DNA of 64,000 nucleotides, taken from assembly GCA_012735275.1 (NCBI GenBank), contig JAAYHR010000018.1, forward strand, positions 1 to 64,000, given 5' to 3'. This document shows, piece by piece, positions 27,822 to 36,161 of the stretch (position 1 is the stretch's first letter; the number at the start of each line of letters is the position of its first letter). The notes under the pieces are model-generated. The model had not been told where the DNA came from and did no database searches. It worked only from the letters and a program-made list of their open reading frames with translations. This DNA comes from Erysipelothrix sp. GTDB taxonomy: Bacteria > Bacillota_I > Bacilli_A > Erysipelotrichales > Erysipelotrichaceae. The translations under genes and the position numbers were made by a program.

Positions 27822-29339
27822 TTATAGTAATGGACTAAAGACACCAATAACCTGTCTTATAGCTCGCTTAATTCTTGATGTATTTAAGACATCGGCTTCA
27901 GTAATTTCAATACTTGCGGCAATTGTTTCTTCAAAGTCTTTAATTAAGCCATCAATTGCTTTTGTTTTATACATGATTGCACCACTCTCGAAGTTTAGAT
28001 AGTAAGATCTAAAATCTAAGTTGGCAGATCCAACAATACCAGTAGTATCATCAGATAATAAGTTTTTTGAATGAATAAAGCCAGGCTTATATTCATAAAT
28101 ACGCACACCATTAGCAATGAAGTCAGCATAGTTTGACTGTGTCACCGCATGGACATACCATTTATCTGGCTTATGCGGAACAATAATTCTAACATCAACC
28201 CCTGATTTACTCGTTAGAATTAGCATACGCTTCATCTCATTAGATGGGATTAAGTATGGTGTCATAATATATAAGTATTTTTTTGAGTTAATAATAAAGT
28301 TTAAATGGATATTCTCACCAAGAGCTTCACCATCGGTTGGACTATCTGAGTAAGGTTGAACATAACCTTGACCCGTAAATTCATAATTAGGATTATAGAC
28401 TTCTATGTCTTCTTCAATATTATTTAAGACATTCCAAAATTGCAGGAACATAACGGTTAAGGACCAGACTGCTGCCCCTTCTAGTTTAATTGCTGAATCT
28501 TTCCAGTGACCAAAACGTTCTAATCTATTAACATATTCATCACCAAGATTTATACCACCTAAGTAGCCAACCTTACCATCGATAGATAAGATTTTTCTGT
28601 GGTCACGATTATTCATTTGAACTAACATGACTGGACGCAGTTTATTAAAGACATGCACCTTAATTCCATAACTCTCTAAGGTTTCTTGATAATTATCCGG
28701 AAGATTCGTAATTGTTCCCGCATCATCATACATAACTCTAACATCGACACCTTGTCTAACTTTTTTAATTAAGATATCTAACATTGAGTTCCACATAATT
28801 CCTTCACGAATAATGAAATATTCTAAGAAGATATATTTTTCGGCTTTTTCAAGTTCAATTAGCATCGAAGCTAGTTTATCTTCACCAACTGGATAATAGT
28901 CAACATCAGTATTCTCATAAACTGGAAATGAGCCAGCTCGTAAGATATACTCAAACTGTTTTTCCATTGATTTCGACTTCAATTTAATCTCTTCAAGTAA
29001 CCTTGTATCTTGTGGTAAAACTAAGGCTGGATCTAAATTCTTTTGTTCTTTTAAACGACGGAGTCCCTTTGGTATTTGCTTATTAGCAAACATTAAATAA
29101 ATTAGTGCTCCAAAACCTGGAATTAGTAAGATAATTACAATCCAAGCAACCGATATTGACTGGTTTTTACTAGAGTTAACTAATTCAATTACGATAAATA
29201 AACCAATGACTGTTAAAATGATATCAACGATTGGTGGAAGTCCCCCAAATAATTCAATAACAATATACAATTGTAATACGAGAAGTAGAACAACTAGAAC
29301 CAATCTGCTCGATAAGAACTTAAATATTCTTTTTAACAT
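27822..29339 (-). CDS. cls: Cardiolipin synthase (phospholipase D family)
   Basis: A 505-residue membrane enzyme. Two or three N-terminal membrane segments (about 8-85) precede two HKD catalytic motifs: HRKILSIDGK in the middle and HSKNLLSDD in the C-terminal third, each with the downstream GGINLGDEY or GSANLDFRSY signature. It joins two phosphatidylglycerols into cardiolipin. It heads a three-gene unit with the patatin and FemAB genes, 10 bases before the patatin start. Confidence 0.95.
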   Translation of the reverse strand: MLKRIFKFLSSRLVLVVLLLVLQLYIVIELFGGLPPIVDIILTVIGLFIVIELVNSSKNQSISVAWIVIILLIPGFGALIYLMFANKQIPKGLRRLKEQKNLDPALVLPQDTRLLEEIKLKSKSMEKQFEYILRAGSFPVYENTDVDYYPVGEDKLASMLIELEKAEKYIFLEYFIIREGIMWNSMLDILIKKVRQGVDVRVMYDDAGTITNLPDNYQETLESYGIKVHVFNKLRPVMLVQMNNRDHRKILSIDGKVGYLGGINLGDEYVNRLERFGHWKDSAIKLEGAAVWSLTVMFLQFWNVLNNIEEDIEVYNPNYEFTGQGYVQPYSDSPTDGEALGENIHLNFIINSKKYLYIMTPYLIPSNEMKRMLILTSKSGVDVRIIVPHKPDKWYVHAVTQSNYADFIANGVRIYEYKPGFIHSKNLLSDDTTGIVGSANLDFRSYYLNFESGAIMYKTKAIDGLIKDFEETIAASIEITEADVLNTSRIKRAIRQVIGVFSPLL

Positions 29340-29361
29340 TTTCTACCTCTTTTCTTTCCTT

Positions 29362-29370
29362 ATTATACCA
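29362..29370 (-). promoter_or_regulatory. Promoter of cls operon (extended -10)
   Basis: Minus-strand TGGTATAAT about 23-31 bases before the cls start; the -35 is weak. Confidence 0.5.
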
Positions 29371-29443
29371 AATTTTTACGCTAATATGAGATGTTTGCTA
29401 GCTAATAGTTGCACATAGGCTACAAGCACTGCTTAAAATAGAG

Positions 29444-29449
29444 TATAAT
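29444..29449 (+). promoter_or_regulatory. Promoter (-10) of the oxidoreductase gene
   Basis: TATAAT 21 bases before the ATG at 29471; no convincing -35. Confidence 0.4.
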
Positions 29450-29470
29450 TAACTAGAAAAGAGGTATACT

Positions 29471-30451
29471 ATGAAAATTGGGATAATTGGAACTAACTTT
29501 GTTAGTGATGCAATGGTAGAAGCAAGTCTTCTAGTAAATGAATTTGAACTTACAGTTGTTTGTAGTCGTAATATTGATAATGCAAAAGCATTTGCAGAAA
29601 AACATAATATTGCAAACTACACAGATAATCATGAAGATTTCCTTGATTATGATTTAGATGCTGTTTATATAGCCGTACCAAATGTTTTACACAAAGATTT
29701 AACAATCTATTTCTTAAACAATAAGATTCCGGTATTCTGTGAAAAGCCAATGGCAAGTAACTATGATGAAGTTAAAGAAATGATTGATGCATCAGTGCAA
29801 AACAATACTCTATTAATGGAAGGAATTGTGCCAATTTATACAGATGCAATCCAAGTAATTAAAGATAATCTAAGTGAGATCGGTCAAGTAAGAAGTGCAA
29901 TTATGGCAATGAATCAATATTCATCACGCTATGACGCTTACCGTGAAGGCCAAGTCTTAAATGCCTTTAAACCAGAATTATCAAATGGTTCAACAATGGA
30001 TATTGGACTCTATCCACTATCAGTATCAATTGCCCTATTTGGTAAACCGGAGTCAATCTCAGCTAGTGCTTTCCTCTTATCATCGAAAGTAGATGGTAAA
30101 GGAACAATTGTCTTACATTATTGCGATAAAGATATTATCGTTACACACTCAAAAATATCTAACCAAGTATTAATTCCTGAGATTCAGGGTGAAGACGGTG
30201 TAATTCAAATGAGCCATGTTAGTTTATTAAACGAAGTAAGTATTACTAAGAACAAAGCCGAAAAAGAAGTTCTATACTCTGACTTTGAAACACCAAGTAT
30301 GTACTTTGAATTTAAAGCTTTAGCAAAAGCTTTAAAAGCAAAAAATATTGAAGCATTCCCAGGAGCGCATCAATTAAGTTTAGATATTCATGAAGTATTA
30401 ACTGAAGCACGTAGACAAACAAATGTTGTCTATCCAGCAGATAAAAAGTAA
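29471..30451 (+). CDS. Gfo/Idh/MocA family oxidoreductase
   Basis: A 326-residue NAD(P)-dependent dehydrogenase. The Rossmann N-terminus is MKIGIIGTNFVSDAMVEAS, and the family signature IPVFCEKPMASN carries the conserved EKP lysine. NGSTMDIGLYPLS is in the substrate half. It probably oxidises a sugar, cyclitol or related polyol; the substrate cannot be predicted. It is transcribed alone between two intrinsic terminators and next to no sugar gene. Confidence 0.88.
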   Translation: MKIGIIGTNFVSDAMVEASLLVNEFELTVVCSRNIDNAKAFAEKHNIANYTDNHEDFLDYDLDAVYIAVPNVLHKDLTIYFLNNKIPVFCEKPMASNYDEVKEMIDASVQNNTLLMEGIVPIYTDAIQVIKDNLSEIGQVRSAIMAMNQYSSRYDAYREGQVLNAFKPELSNGSTMDIGLYPLSVSIALFGKPESISASAFLLSSKVDGKGTIVLHYCDKDIIVTHSKISNQVLIPEIQGEDGVIQMSHVSLLNEVSITKNKAEKEVLYSDFETPSMYFEFKALAKALKAKNIEAFPGAHQLSLDIHEVLTEARRQTNVVYPADKK

Positions 30452-30470
30452 GCTTACGCTTACTTTTTTA
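30442..30470. terminator. Bidirectional intrinsic terminator
   Basis: AAAAAGTAAGC / GCTTACTTTTTT stem with a TTAC loop lies between the converging oxidoreductase and methyltransferase genes and spans both stop codons. Confidence 0.9.
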
Positions 30471-31587
30471 GTCCAATATTTTGTAGTTCTAATAATTTTT
30501 GATTAAAGTTATATGTATTTTGAAGTTCAATAATATTATCTAAAGCCTTATGGTCAGTGTGGTTAGTAAAGCGCGCTCTGATCATTAGATTTTTTAATGA
30601 GTGACTTGAATCAATATATTCAATGACTTGCGTATTATAACCCTTATACTGCAGAACATTTGATCGAACTGTATCAGTAATTAAAGCACTCATACGCTCT
30701 TTTATAATATTGAAGTCTAACATTTTTTCAAATTGATCTGACTTTAATTGTTTATATAATTCATTTTGACAACAAGGTACCGCAACAATGTATTTAACTT
30801 TCCAAGCTAAGGCTTTGTTTAAAGCTAAGTCAGTTGCTATATCACAAGCGTGTAATGAAATCATCATATCAACATTATCAATTTCGATATCATTGATATC
30901 TCCATGAATAAAGTTTAAGTTTTTATAACCATACTTTTCAGTAAGTGCTTGGTTATCTTTAATAACTGACTCTTTCAAATCAATTCCGTATACTTCAACT
31001 TCAATTTGCTTCACATTGACTAAGTATTCATAAAGCGCAAAAGTTAAGTATGATTTACCTGATCCAAAGTCTACAATTTTAAGTTTTTCTAAATCATCAT
31101 TTTTAATTAAATCATCAACCAGTTCAACATACTTATTGATTTGTTTAAACTTATCAAACATTGTTGAAATAATTTCATTATCATGACTAACTATCTTTAA
31201 GTCTTTAAGTATTTCCATTTCTTTGTAGTTTGAAAGAATGTAGTTTTTACTGCGATTATGGCTCTCAATTACTTGATTAGTTTGAGCGCTAAAGCGACGT
31301 AAGACATTCCCCTTCTTATTGACACGAATATTGTAGTTACCTGTCACAACTTTTCCATCTAATTGCTTATAGGTTTCAAATAGTTCATGCATAAGTCTTT
31401 TCGTTTCAAAACCAGAAAGATGTTTATGGAATACTTGAGTTTCACTATACTCACTAATGGTATACATATTATCAATATTGTCGATCGTAATCTTCTTAAA
31501 CTTCTCACTCTTTTTAAATGGGTTTGAGAAAGTTAGCGAAACAATTTCTTCTTCAAAAATTTCATTAATTATATTATCTATTTTCAT
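30460..31587 (-). CDS. Class I SAM-dependent methyltransferase (METTL25/Methyltransf_32 type)
   Basis: A 375-residue protein. The SAM site is VDFGSGKSYLTFALYEYL near 172-190, followed by EVYGIDLKES, and the motif SLHACDIATDLAL with VAVPCCQNELYKQL is typical of the Methyltransf_32 group that includes METTL25-like proteins. The substrate, probably RNA, is unknown. It overlaps the carboxypeptidase gene by 14 bases at its start and ends at a shared terminator. Confidence 0.8.
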   Translation of the reverse strand: MKIDNIINEIFEEEIVSLTFSNPFKKSEKFKKITIDNIDNMYTISEYSETQVFHKHLSGFETKRLMHELFETYKQLDGKVVTGNYNIRVNKKGNVLRRFSAQTNQVIESHNRSKNYILSNYKEMEILKDLKIVSHDNEIISTMFDKFKQINKYVELVDDLIKNDDLEKLKIVDFGSGKSYLTFALYEYLVNVKQIEVEVYGIDLKESVIKDNQALTEKYGYKNLNFIHGDINDIEIDNVDMMISLHACDIATDLALNKALAWKVKYIVAVPCCQNELYKQLKSDQFEKMLDFNIIKERMSALITDTVRSNVLQYKGYNTQVIEYIDSSHSLKNLMIRARFTNHTDHKALDNIIELQNTYNFNQKLLELQNIGLKK

Positions 31588-32533
31588 ATTTATCTAAGTA
31601 CTCTTCTAAGTGTTTTATATTTTTTTCATACATATCTACCGCAACATCTTCGCCAACATAACGGAGGTGATTTGATTCATTGTTGTAGTGACTAATTTCT
31701 GATGCGACTTCATATCTAAAGATAAAGCCAAAGCGGTGGGCATTATTTTTCAACCAGAAATAAACTTCTGATTCACTAAAGTTAGCCTCATCGGTATTTT
31801 CAACATCAACCGCTAAACCTAATTGATGTTCTGAGTGACCTGGTTTTACTAAACCATAATCATTTGTGCTTAATTCTTTATCAAGAATATATTCATCATG
31901 TTCTAACTTAACTTCTTGCTCACTCATATAAGCATTAAGGACTTTTAAATCAAGTTCAGCTTTCTTAATATCTGCTAATAAAAGCTTGTAGGCTTTTGCT
32001 GCTGCTTTACTCAATTGGAAGGTTCCATCTTCTAAATCAGTTAAGTCACTTGGTACATAACCTGATGCAACCGCACGGTTTTTATTAATGATTGCTAAAT
32101 TATCTTCTGGATTATCGATTGTTATTACACTAGTATAATCATCAACATCCAAATTGATATTTACGCGCCAGACAACTTCTGCCGTCAATAGTTCTGGGAA
32201 GGCTTCTGAATATGCTAAATAGCGATCAAGGTTATCCTCATCATAATTTTTAATATCCGAGAATTCAATTAACTTATTTTTATTGTTGAATAATGAGTCA
32301 CCATCTTTTTTAGCGATTTGTAAAACTGAAAGTGTTTGTTTTAATGGTTCAGAGAAGACAAGTGGCGAATAAGTTGCTGAATCGATTTTATTAGAATCAT
32401 TAACTAAAGCTTGAACTTGTACTAGTCCCACTACAATTGTAAAAACTAAAAGAACTCCCATAATTCTTTTTTGATTACGGAGTTTTCGACTACCTTTTCT
32501 AATAGTTTTTTTCTTGCTTACTTTCTTACTCAT
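31574..32533 (-). CDS. D-alanyl-D-alanine carboxypeptidase, VanY/M15B family
   Basis: A 319-residue membrane-anchored peptidase. A very basic N-terminus (about 20 residues) precedes one membrane segment at about 24-44. The zinc site is in SEHQLGLAVDVE (His and Asp ligands) and ESNHLRYVG (catalytic Glu region and His ligand). It would trim the terminal D-Ala of peptidoglycan stem peptides outside the membrane. No van resistance genes are adjacent, so a housekeeping role is likely. It overlaps the PPC-domain gene upstream by 8 bases. Confidence 0.88.
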   Translation of the reverse strand: MSKKVSKKKTIRKGSRKLRNQKRIMGVLLVFTIVVGLVQVQALVNDSNKIDSATYSPLVFSEPLKQTLSVLQIAKKDGDSLFNNKNKLIEFSDIKNYDEDNLDRYLAYSEAFPELLTAEVVWRVNINLDVDDYTSVITIDNPEDNLAIINKNRAVASGYVPSDLTDLEDGTFQLSKAAAKAYKLLLADIKKAELDLKVLNAYMSEQEVKLEHDEYILDKELSTNDYGLVKPGHSEHQLGLAVDVENTDEANFSESEVYFWLKNNAHRFGFIFRYEVASEISHYNNESNHLRYVGEDVAVDMYEKNIKHLEEYLDKYENR

Positions 32534-32924
32534 TGATATTTACCTCTAGTTCTTTATACCCGGTCTTTTCATCAAAGCTTCTTGTTAATTTATATTTGTT
32601 GAATTTCATTATTACTATTTCCATTGTTGTATTAACAATTGTTCCACTTAGTAAGTGACCACCAATTGTCCTTAAATTTACATCTGATAAAGCGATATGA
32701 ATATGTGGTCCATCTTCAGAAATGGTACCCGAGAGCGATACAACTTCATAGTCTTTTATTTCAAAATATTCATTAACTCCATCTGCTTTTCTAATTCTAA
32801 CTTCAGAAACACAACCGACTGCACTAACGATTGCACCTGAGCTAATACTATTATCTTGAGCAAAAGCCATAATTGAATCTTTAAGATCACTGCCACGCTC
32901 TAATCTAAATACAAAATAATCCAT
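32526..32924 (-). CDS. PPC (DUF296) domain protein
   Basis: A 132-residue protein consisting only of the PPC/PCC fold (MDYFVFRLERGSDLKDSI; SAVGCVSEVRIR; SLSGTISEDGPHIHIALSD; GGHLLSGTIVNTTMEIVI). The GPHIHIALSD segment carries the paired histidines seen in the family. Single-domain bacterial PPC proteins are of unknown function; in plants the domain is joined to an AT-hook. It leads a small unit with vanY-type and methyltransferase genes. The start MDYFVF fits the family; an in-frame Met 4 codons upstream is possible. Confidence 0.8.
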   Translation of the reverse strand: MDYFVFRLERGSDLKDSIMAFAQDNSISSGAIVSAVGCVSEVRIRKADGVNEYFEIKDYEVVSLSGTISEDGPHIHIALSDVNLRTIGGHLLSGTIVNTTMEIVIMKFNKYKLTRSFDEKTGYKELEVNINE

Positions 32925-33007
32925 ATATATCACCATCTATATTTTACCACAATTAAGATTAATAGTATCTAATCAGATAATAAAATCAATTCTTGACTTA
33001 ACAAATG

Positions 33008-33016
33008 TGTTATAAT
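33008..33016 (+). promoter_or_regulatory. Promoter of the small multidrug-export gene
   Basis: TGTTATAAT extended -10. A TTGACT at 32993-32998 is only 12 bases away from the hexamer, too close to be the matching -35. Confidence 0.45.
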
Positions 33017-33042
33017 AATCCTACTGTATATTAGGAGGACCT

Positions 33043-33528
33043 ATGATCGATCAACTAATTTTATTATTAGGCAATTTACCAAAAGAGTTAATTGTCTTCA
33101 TTTTATCAATGACTCCTATTATTGAACTTAGGGGTGGAATTCCCGCTGCTTACGCTATGGGCCTACCTTTATTTGAAACTTTACCAATCGCAATCATTGG
33201 TAATCTATTACCAGTACCATTTATACTTTTATTTATTAAACATATCTTCAAGTTCTTACGTGATCATGGAATTTTAACAAAGCTTATTGATAAGGTTACT
33301 GATCGAGCAATGAGTCGTTCTGAAAATGTTGAAGTGATGGAATTCTGGGGACTAATGCTATTTGTTGCCATTCCATTACCAGGAACTGGTGCATGGACTG
33401 GTGCCCTAATCGCATCGCTATTAAATATTAAGTTTAAAAAAGCAATGATTGCTATAACAATTGGTGTTTGTATTTCCGCTACAATTGTAAGTTTCTTAAC
33501 ATACGGACTATTGAATATAATATTCTAA
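33043..33528 (+). CDS. Small multidrug export family (COG2426) membrane protein
   Basis: A 161-residue protein with four or five membrane segments. The hallmark MTPIIELRGGIPAAYAMGLP is near 24-43, and PLPGTGAWTGALIASLLNI near 112-130. The family is named small multidrug export but its transport role is poorly tested. AGGAGG stands 5 bases before the ATG. It is transcribed alone and followed by a terminator. Confidence 0.85.
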   Translation: MIDQLILLLGNLPKELIVFILSMTPIIELRGGIPAAYAMGLPLFETLPIAIIGNLLPVPFILLFIKHIFKFLRDHGILTKLIDKVTDRAMSRSENVEVMEFWGLMLFVAIPLPGTGAWTGALIASLLNIKFKKAMIAITIGVCISATIVSFLTYGLLNIIF

Positions 33529-33556
33529 AAACAAAAGACTGATACTTTTGTTTTTT
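33527..33556 (+). terminator. Intrinsic terminator
   Basis: ACAAAAG / CTTTTGT stem with a 7-base loop and T run, directly after the stop codon. Confidence 0.75.
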
Positions 33557-33617
33557 GTTTGATTAGATAAGTTGTATTAAATAAAGATTAAAATATAAAA
33601 ATTAAGGAAGTGTTGAA

Positions 33618-34472
33618 ATGAGTATAAGAATTCAAGTAAGTGAAGAAGGTAGTCTATTAGACTATGTATTAAAGAGTGAAACTGGCTATAGCCGAAGTAA
33701 ATTAAAGAGTCTTTTAAAGAATGACTGCTTTTCAATTAATGATCAAGTCACAACGCAATTTAATCAAGCAGTTAAACCAGGCGACATCATCAAAATTCAA
33801 GCCTTTAATAAACGCGCTGGTATTGACTTTGAAATCGTCTATGAAGACGAAGAAATTATTGTGATCAATAAGCCAAGTGGTATTTTATCAGTACCATTTG
33901 ATATGGAAGATCGTTATACAGCCTTTCATTTAGTAAATGAGTATATAGCACGTAGAAATCTCAATGAGAAAGTACACATTGTGCATAGACTAGATCAAGG
34001 AACTTCAGGTGTACTAATGTTCGCCAAAAATGATAAAGTTAAAAACCTATATGTTACACAATGGAATAAATTAGCAAAAGCTAGAGTCTATGTTGCTTAC
34101 GTTGAAGGTTTAGTTGAAAAAGACGCTGATACAATAATATCAAATCTAAACACTGATAAAAGCGCCATGGTATATGCGGCAAAAGAGGGTAAAAAAGCAA
34201 TATCCCACTATCAGTTAATTGAAACATTCAAAGGTAACTCTATTCTTAAGGTCAACATTGAAACTGGAATCCAAAATCAGATCCGAGTACATATGAAAGA
34301 TTTAGGACACCCTATTCTTGGAGATAAGAAATATGGAGCTAGAACTAATCCTTTAAAGAGATTAGGACTACACGCCTACCAACTTCAAATTAAGAATCCA
34401 ATTACTAATAAACTCCAAACATTCACAGCGAATGTTCCAAAAGAATTTAGACTAAGTAAGAAGAAAATATAA
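33618..34472 (+). CDS. RluA/RluD family 23S rRNA pseudouridine synthase
   Basis: A 284-residue enzyme with an N-terminal S4-like RNA-binding region (YSRSKLKSLLKNDCFSINDQ, about 24-43) and a catalytic domain whose motif HRLDQGTSGVLMFAKN holds the active aspartate. NQIRVHMKDLGHPILGDKKYG is the second signature. It is distinct from the shorter synthase at 25006-25698. Which uridine it modifies cannot be told. AAGGAAG precedes the start. Confidence 0.9.
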   Translation: MSIRIQVSEEGSLLDYVLKSETGYSRSKLKSLLKNDCFSINDQVTTQFNQAVKPGDIIKIQAFNKRAGIDFEIVYEDEEIIVINKPSGILSVPFDMEDRYTAFHLVNEYIARRNLNEKVHIVHRLDQGTSGVLMFAKNDKVKNLYVTQWNKLAKARVYVAYVEGLVEKDADTIISNLNTDKSAMVYAAKEGKKAISHYQLIETFKGNSILKVNIETGIQNQIRVHMKDLGHPILGDKKYGARTNPLKRLGLHAYQLQIKNPITNKLQTFTANVPKEFRLSKKKI

Positions 34473-34502
34473 ATGAAATCGAGATAGAGACAAAACATTA
34501 TC

Positions 34503-34535
34503 AAAAAAATCAGACAGCTAATCTGATTTTTTCTT
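34503..34535 (+). terminator. Intrinsic terminator after the pseudouridine synthase
   Basis: AAAAAATCAGA / TCTGATTTTTT stem with a short loop; A-rich on one side and T-rich on the other. Confidence 0.85.
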
Positions 34536-34681
34536 TTTGATAATATTGATGATGTAGGTAAAATCTATTTTAAAGTTATTAAGCCAGCTTTTAAATAGTA
34601 TTACTTTTTAAAACTCTCTATTTTTATGTCTGAAGTTACTGTGGTAAAATACTTTCTTTTATTATAATATATCCTGAAAAT

Positions 34682-34704
34682 AAAAAAAACCTTTTAATGG
34701 TTTT
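34682..34704 (-). terminator. Intrinsic terminator after tRNA-Val
   Basis: Minus-strand AAAACC / GGTTTT stem with a 7-base loop followed by T8, 14 bases after the CCA end of the tRNA. Confidence 0.75.
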
Positions 34705-34717
34705 AAATTTTATATAA

Positions 34718-34792
34718 TGGTGGACGATAAGGGATTTGAACCCCTGACCCCCTGCACGTCAAGCAGGTGCTCTCCCCCTGAGCTAATCGTCC
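34718..34792 (-). tRNA. tRNA-Val (anticodon GAC)
   Basis: A 75-base cloverleaf on the minus strand. Acceptor arms GGACGAT and ATCGTCC pair perfectly, the D arm begins TAGCTCA, the anticodon stem CCTGC/GCAGG encloses the loop TTGACGT (anticodon GAC), and the T arm contains GGTTCAAATCC. Discriminator A and an encoded CCA end follow. The anticodon reads GUC and GUU valine codons. Confidence 0.95.
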
Positions 34793-34801
34793 AATGAGAT
34801 A

Positions 34802-34830
34802 ATTGTATCATAAGTAAGATCAGATATCAA
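34802..34830 (-). promoter_or_regulatory. Promoter of tRNA-Val
   Basis: Minus-strand TTGATA (34825-34830), exactly 17 bases, then TACAAT (34802-34807) preceded by TGA. This is one of the best promoters in the window, 10 bases before the tRNA 5' end. Confidence 0.75.
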
Positions 34831-34841
34831 TGAGAAAAGCT

Positions 34842-34869
34842 GATAAAGTCTTAAGATTGCGACTTTATC
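34842..34869. repeat. 9-bp inverted repeat between tRNA-Val and capA-like gene
   Basis: GATAAAGTC and GACTTTATC flank a 10-base spacer. No T run follows on either strand, so it is not a standard terminator. It lies between two divergent promoters. Confidence 0.55.
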
Positions 34870-34913
34870 TGTCTAATTGATAACTTGGCTTACTATTTAA
34901 GATGTATGGTTTA

Positions 34914-34922
34914 TGCTACAAT
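34914..34922 (+). promoter_or_regulatory. Promoter of capA-like gene
   Basis: TGCTACAAT extended -10 about 24 bases before the start at 34946. Confidence 0.45.
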
Positions 34923-34945
34923 ATTATAAAAGTGAGGTTGTAATT

Positions 34946-36085
34946 ATGAAGAAGATTTTTAGTTTAATTTTATTAGCTGTACTCCTATTAGGTTGTACAA
35001 TAAATGATCTACCAGAAGATGCAATTGAGAAAAAACCGGAACCAACCGTTAAGGAAGATATTCGGATTAACTTTTTAGCGGTTGGTGATAACTTAATTCA
35101 CGGGGCTATCTATAATGAGCCGAGTTTTATTGCTAATGGTTATGATTTTACTCCAATTTATAGTGAAGTTAAGGGGCGCATTCAAGCGGCTGATATTGCT
35201 TATATCAATCAGGAAACAATGCTTGGTGGACGAGAACTTGGCTTAGAATCATATCCAATGTTTAACTCGCCCCAAGAGATTGGTGATGCTGTAATTGATG
35301 CCGGCTTTGATTGGGTTAACCATGCAACCAATCACACACTAGATGTTGGTGAAACCGGTGTGATTAAGACTTTAGAATACTGGGATGATAAAGCTAATAT
35401 CCAAGTAACGGGAATTGCCCGTAATAATGAAGAAGCAAATACTAGCAGAATCATTGATAAGGATGGAGTGAGGATTGGACTAATAGCATATACTTATGGA
35501 ACTAATGGAATTCCAGTACCAAGTGGCAAAGACTACTTAGTTAATTTAATTGATAAAGAGCGTATGCAAAAAGATATCGAGAATCTTAAGGGTAAAACTG
35601 ATTCAATCGCTGTTAGTCTTCACTGGGGGATTGAGTATTCATTTACTGAGAGTGAAGAGCAAGCTGATATTGCACAATTTTTAGCTGATCTAGGGGTTGA
35701 TGTTATCATCGGTACCCATCCACATGTTATTCAACCAATCAAACGTGTAACTGGTAAAGATGGCAACGAAACTTTAGTAATCTATTCCTTAGGTAATTTC
35801 CTATCTGCTCAAGATCAAAACTACCGTATGCTTGGTGGTATCGCATCATGGGATTTAGTCTTCAATCCAAATGATAAGACGACTAAAATAGAAGCAGTAA
35901 GCTTTGAGCCAACAATTAACTACTACTCATCTGCTTTCCAAAAATTCAAAATTTATCCAATTAAGGACTATACGGATGAAATAGCTAGAACTCACGGTTT
36001 AGCCGCCAGCCAAAATATGTCCAAGCAATATTTTATCGACATCGTTGATAAAGTAATGGGCGATGATGTTGAAATCATCTATTAA
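34946..36085 (+). CDS. CapA family lipoprotein (PGA_cap metallophosphatase fold)
   Basis: A 379-residue predicted lipoprotein: MKKIFSLILLAVLLLGC with the cysteine at 17. The body has the CapA fold: FLAVGDNLIHGAIY near 41-54, ADIAYINQETMLGG, WVNHATNHTLDVGETG, VSLHWGIEYSF, VIIGTHPHVIQPI and YSLGNFLSAQ, which keep the metal-binding Asp, Asn and His residues. CapA proteins take part in poly-gamma-glutamate capsule formation, but no capB/capC partners are here, so a lone phosphoesterase role is possible. GTGAGG precedes the chosen start. Confidence 0.88.
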   Translation: MKKIFSLILLAVLLLGCTINDLPEDAIEKKPEPTVKEDIRINFLAVGDNLIHGAIYNEPSFIANGYDFTPIYSEVKGRIQAADIAYINQETMLGGRELGLESYPMFNSPQEIGDAVIDAGFDWVNHATNHTLDVGETGVIKTLEYWDDKANIQVTGIARNNEEANTSRIIDKDGVRIGLIAYTYGTNGIPVPSGKDYLVNLIDKERMQKDIENLKGKTDSIAVSLHWGIEYSFTESEEQADIAQFLADLGVDVIIGTHPHVIQPIKRVTGKDGNETLVIYSLGNFLSAQDQNYRMLGGIASWDLVFNPNDKTTKIEAVSFEPTINYYSSAFQKFKIYPIKDYTDEIARTHGLAASQNMSKQYFIDIVDKVMGDDVEIIY

Positions 36086-36126
36086 AGGACTAAGCCTTAA
36101 ACTCGCAAACAAAGATATTCTAAATT

Positions 36127-36135
36127 TGCTATAAT
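36127..36135 (+). promoter_or_regulatory. Promoter of uppP
   Basis: TGCTATAAT extended -10, 27 bases before the uppP start; AAGGAG ribosome site follows. Confidence 0.55.
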
Positions 36136-36161
36136 TAGTTAGTAATAATGAAGGAGATCAT

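Noticed and set aside
32993-33016. TTGACT plus TATAAT as a classical promoter
   Set aside because: The spacing is only 12 bases; the TGT before TATAAT explains the promoter better.
34546-34680. Possible small RNA or gene in the AT-rich gap with a TATAAT at 34663-34668
   Set aside because: No frame, terminator or conserved structure follows the box before the tRNA terminator.
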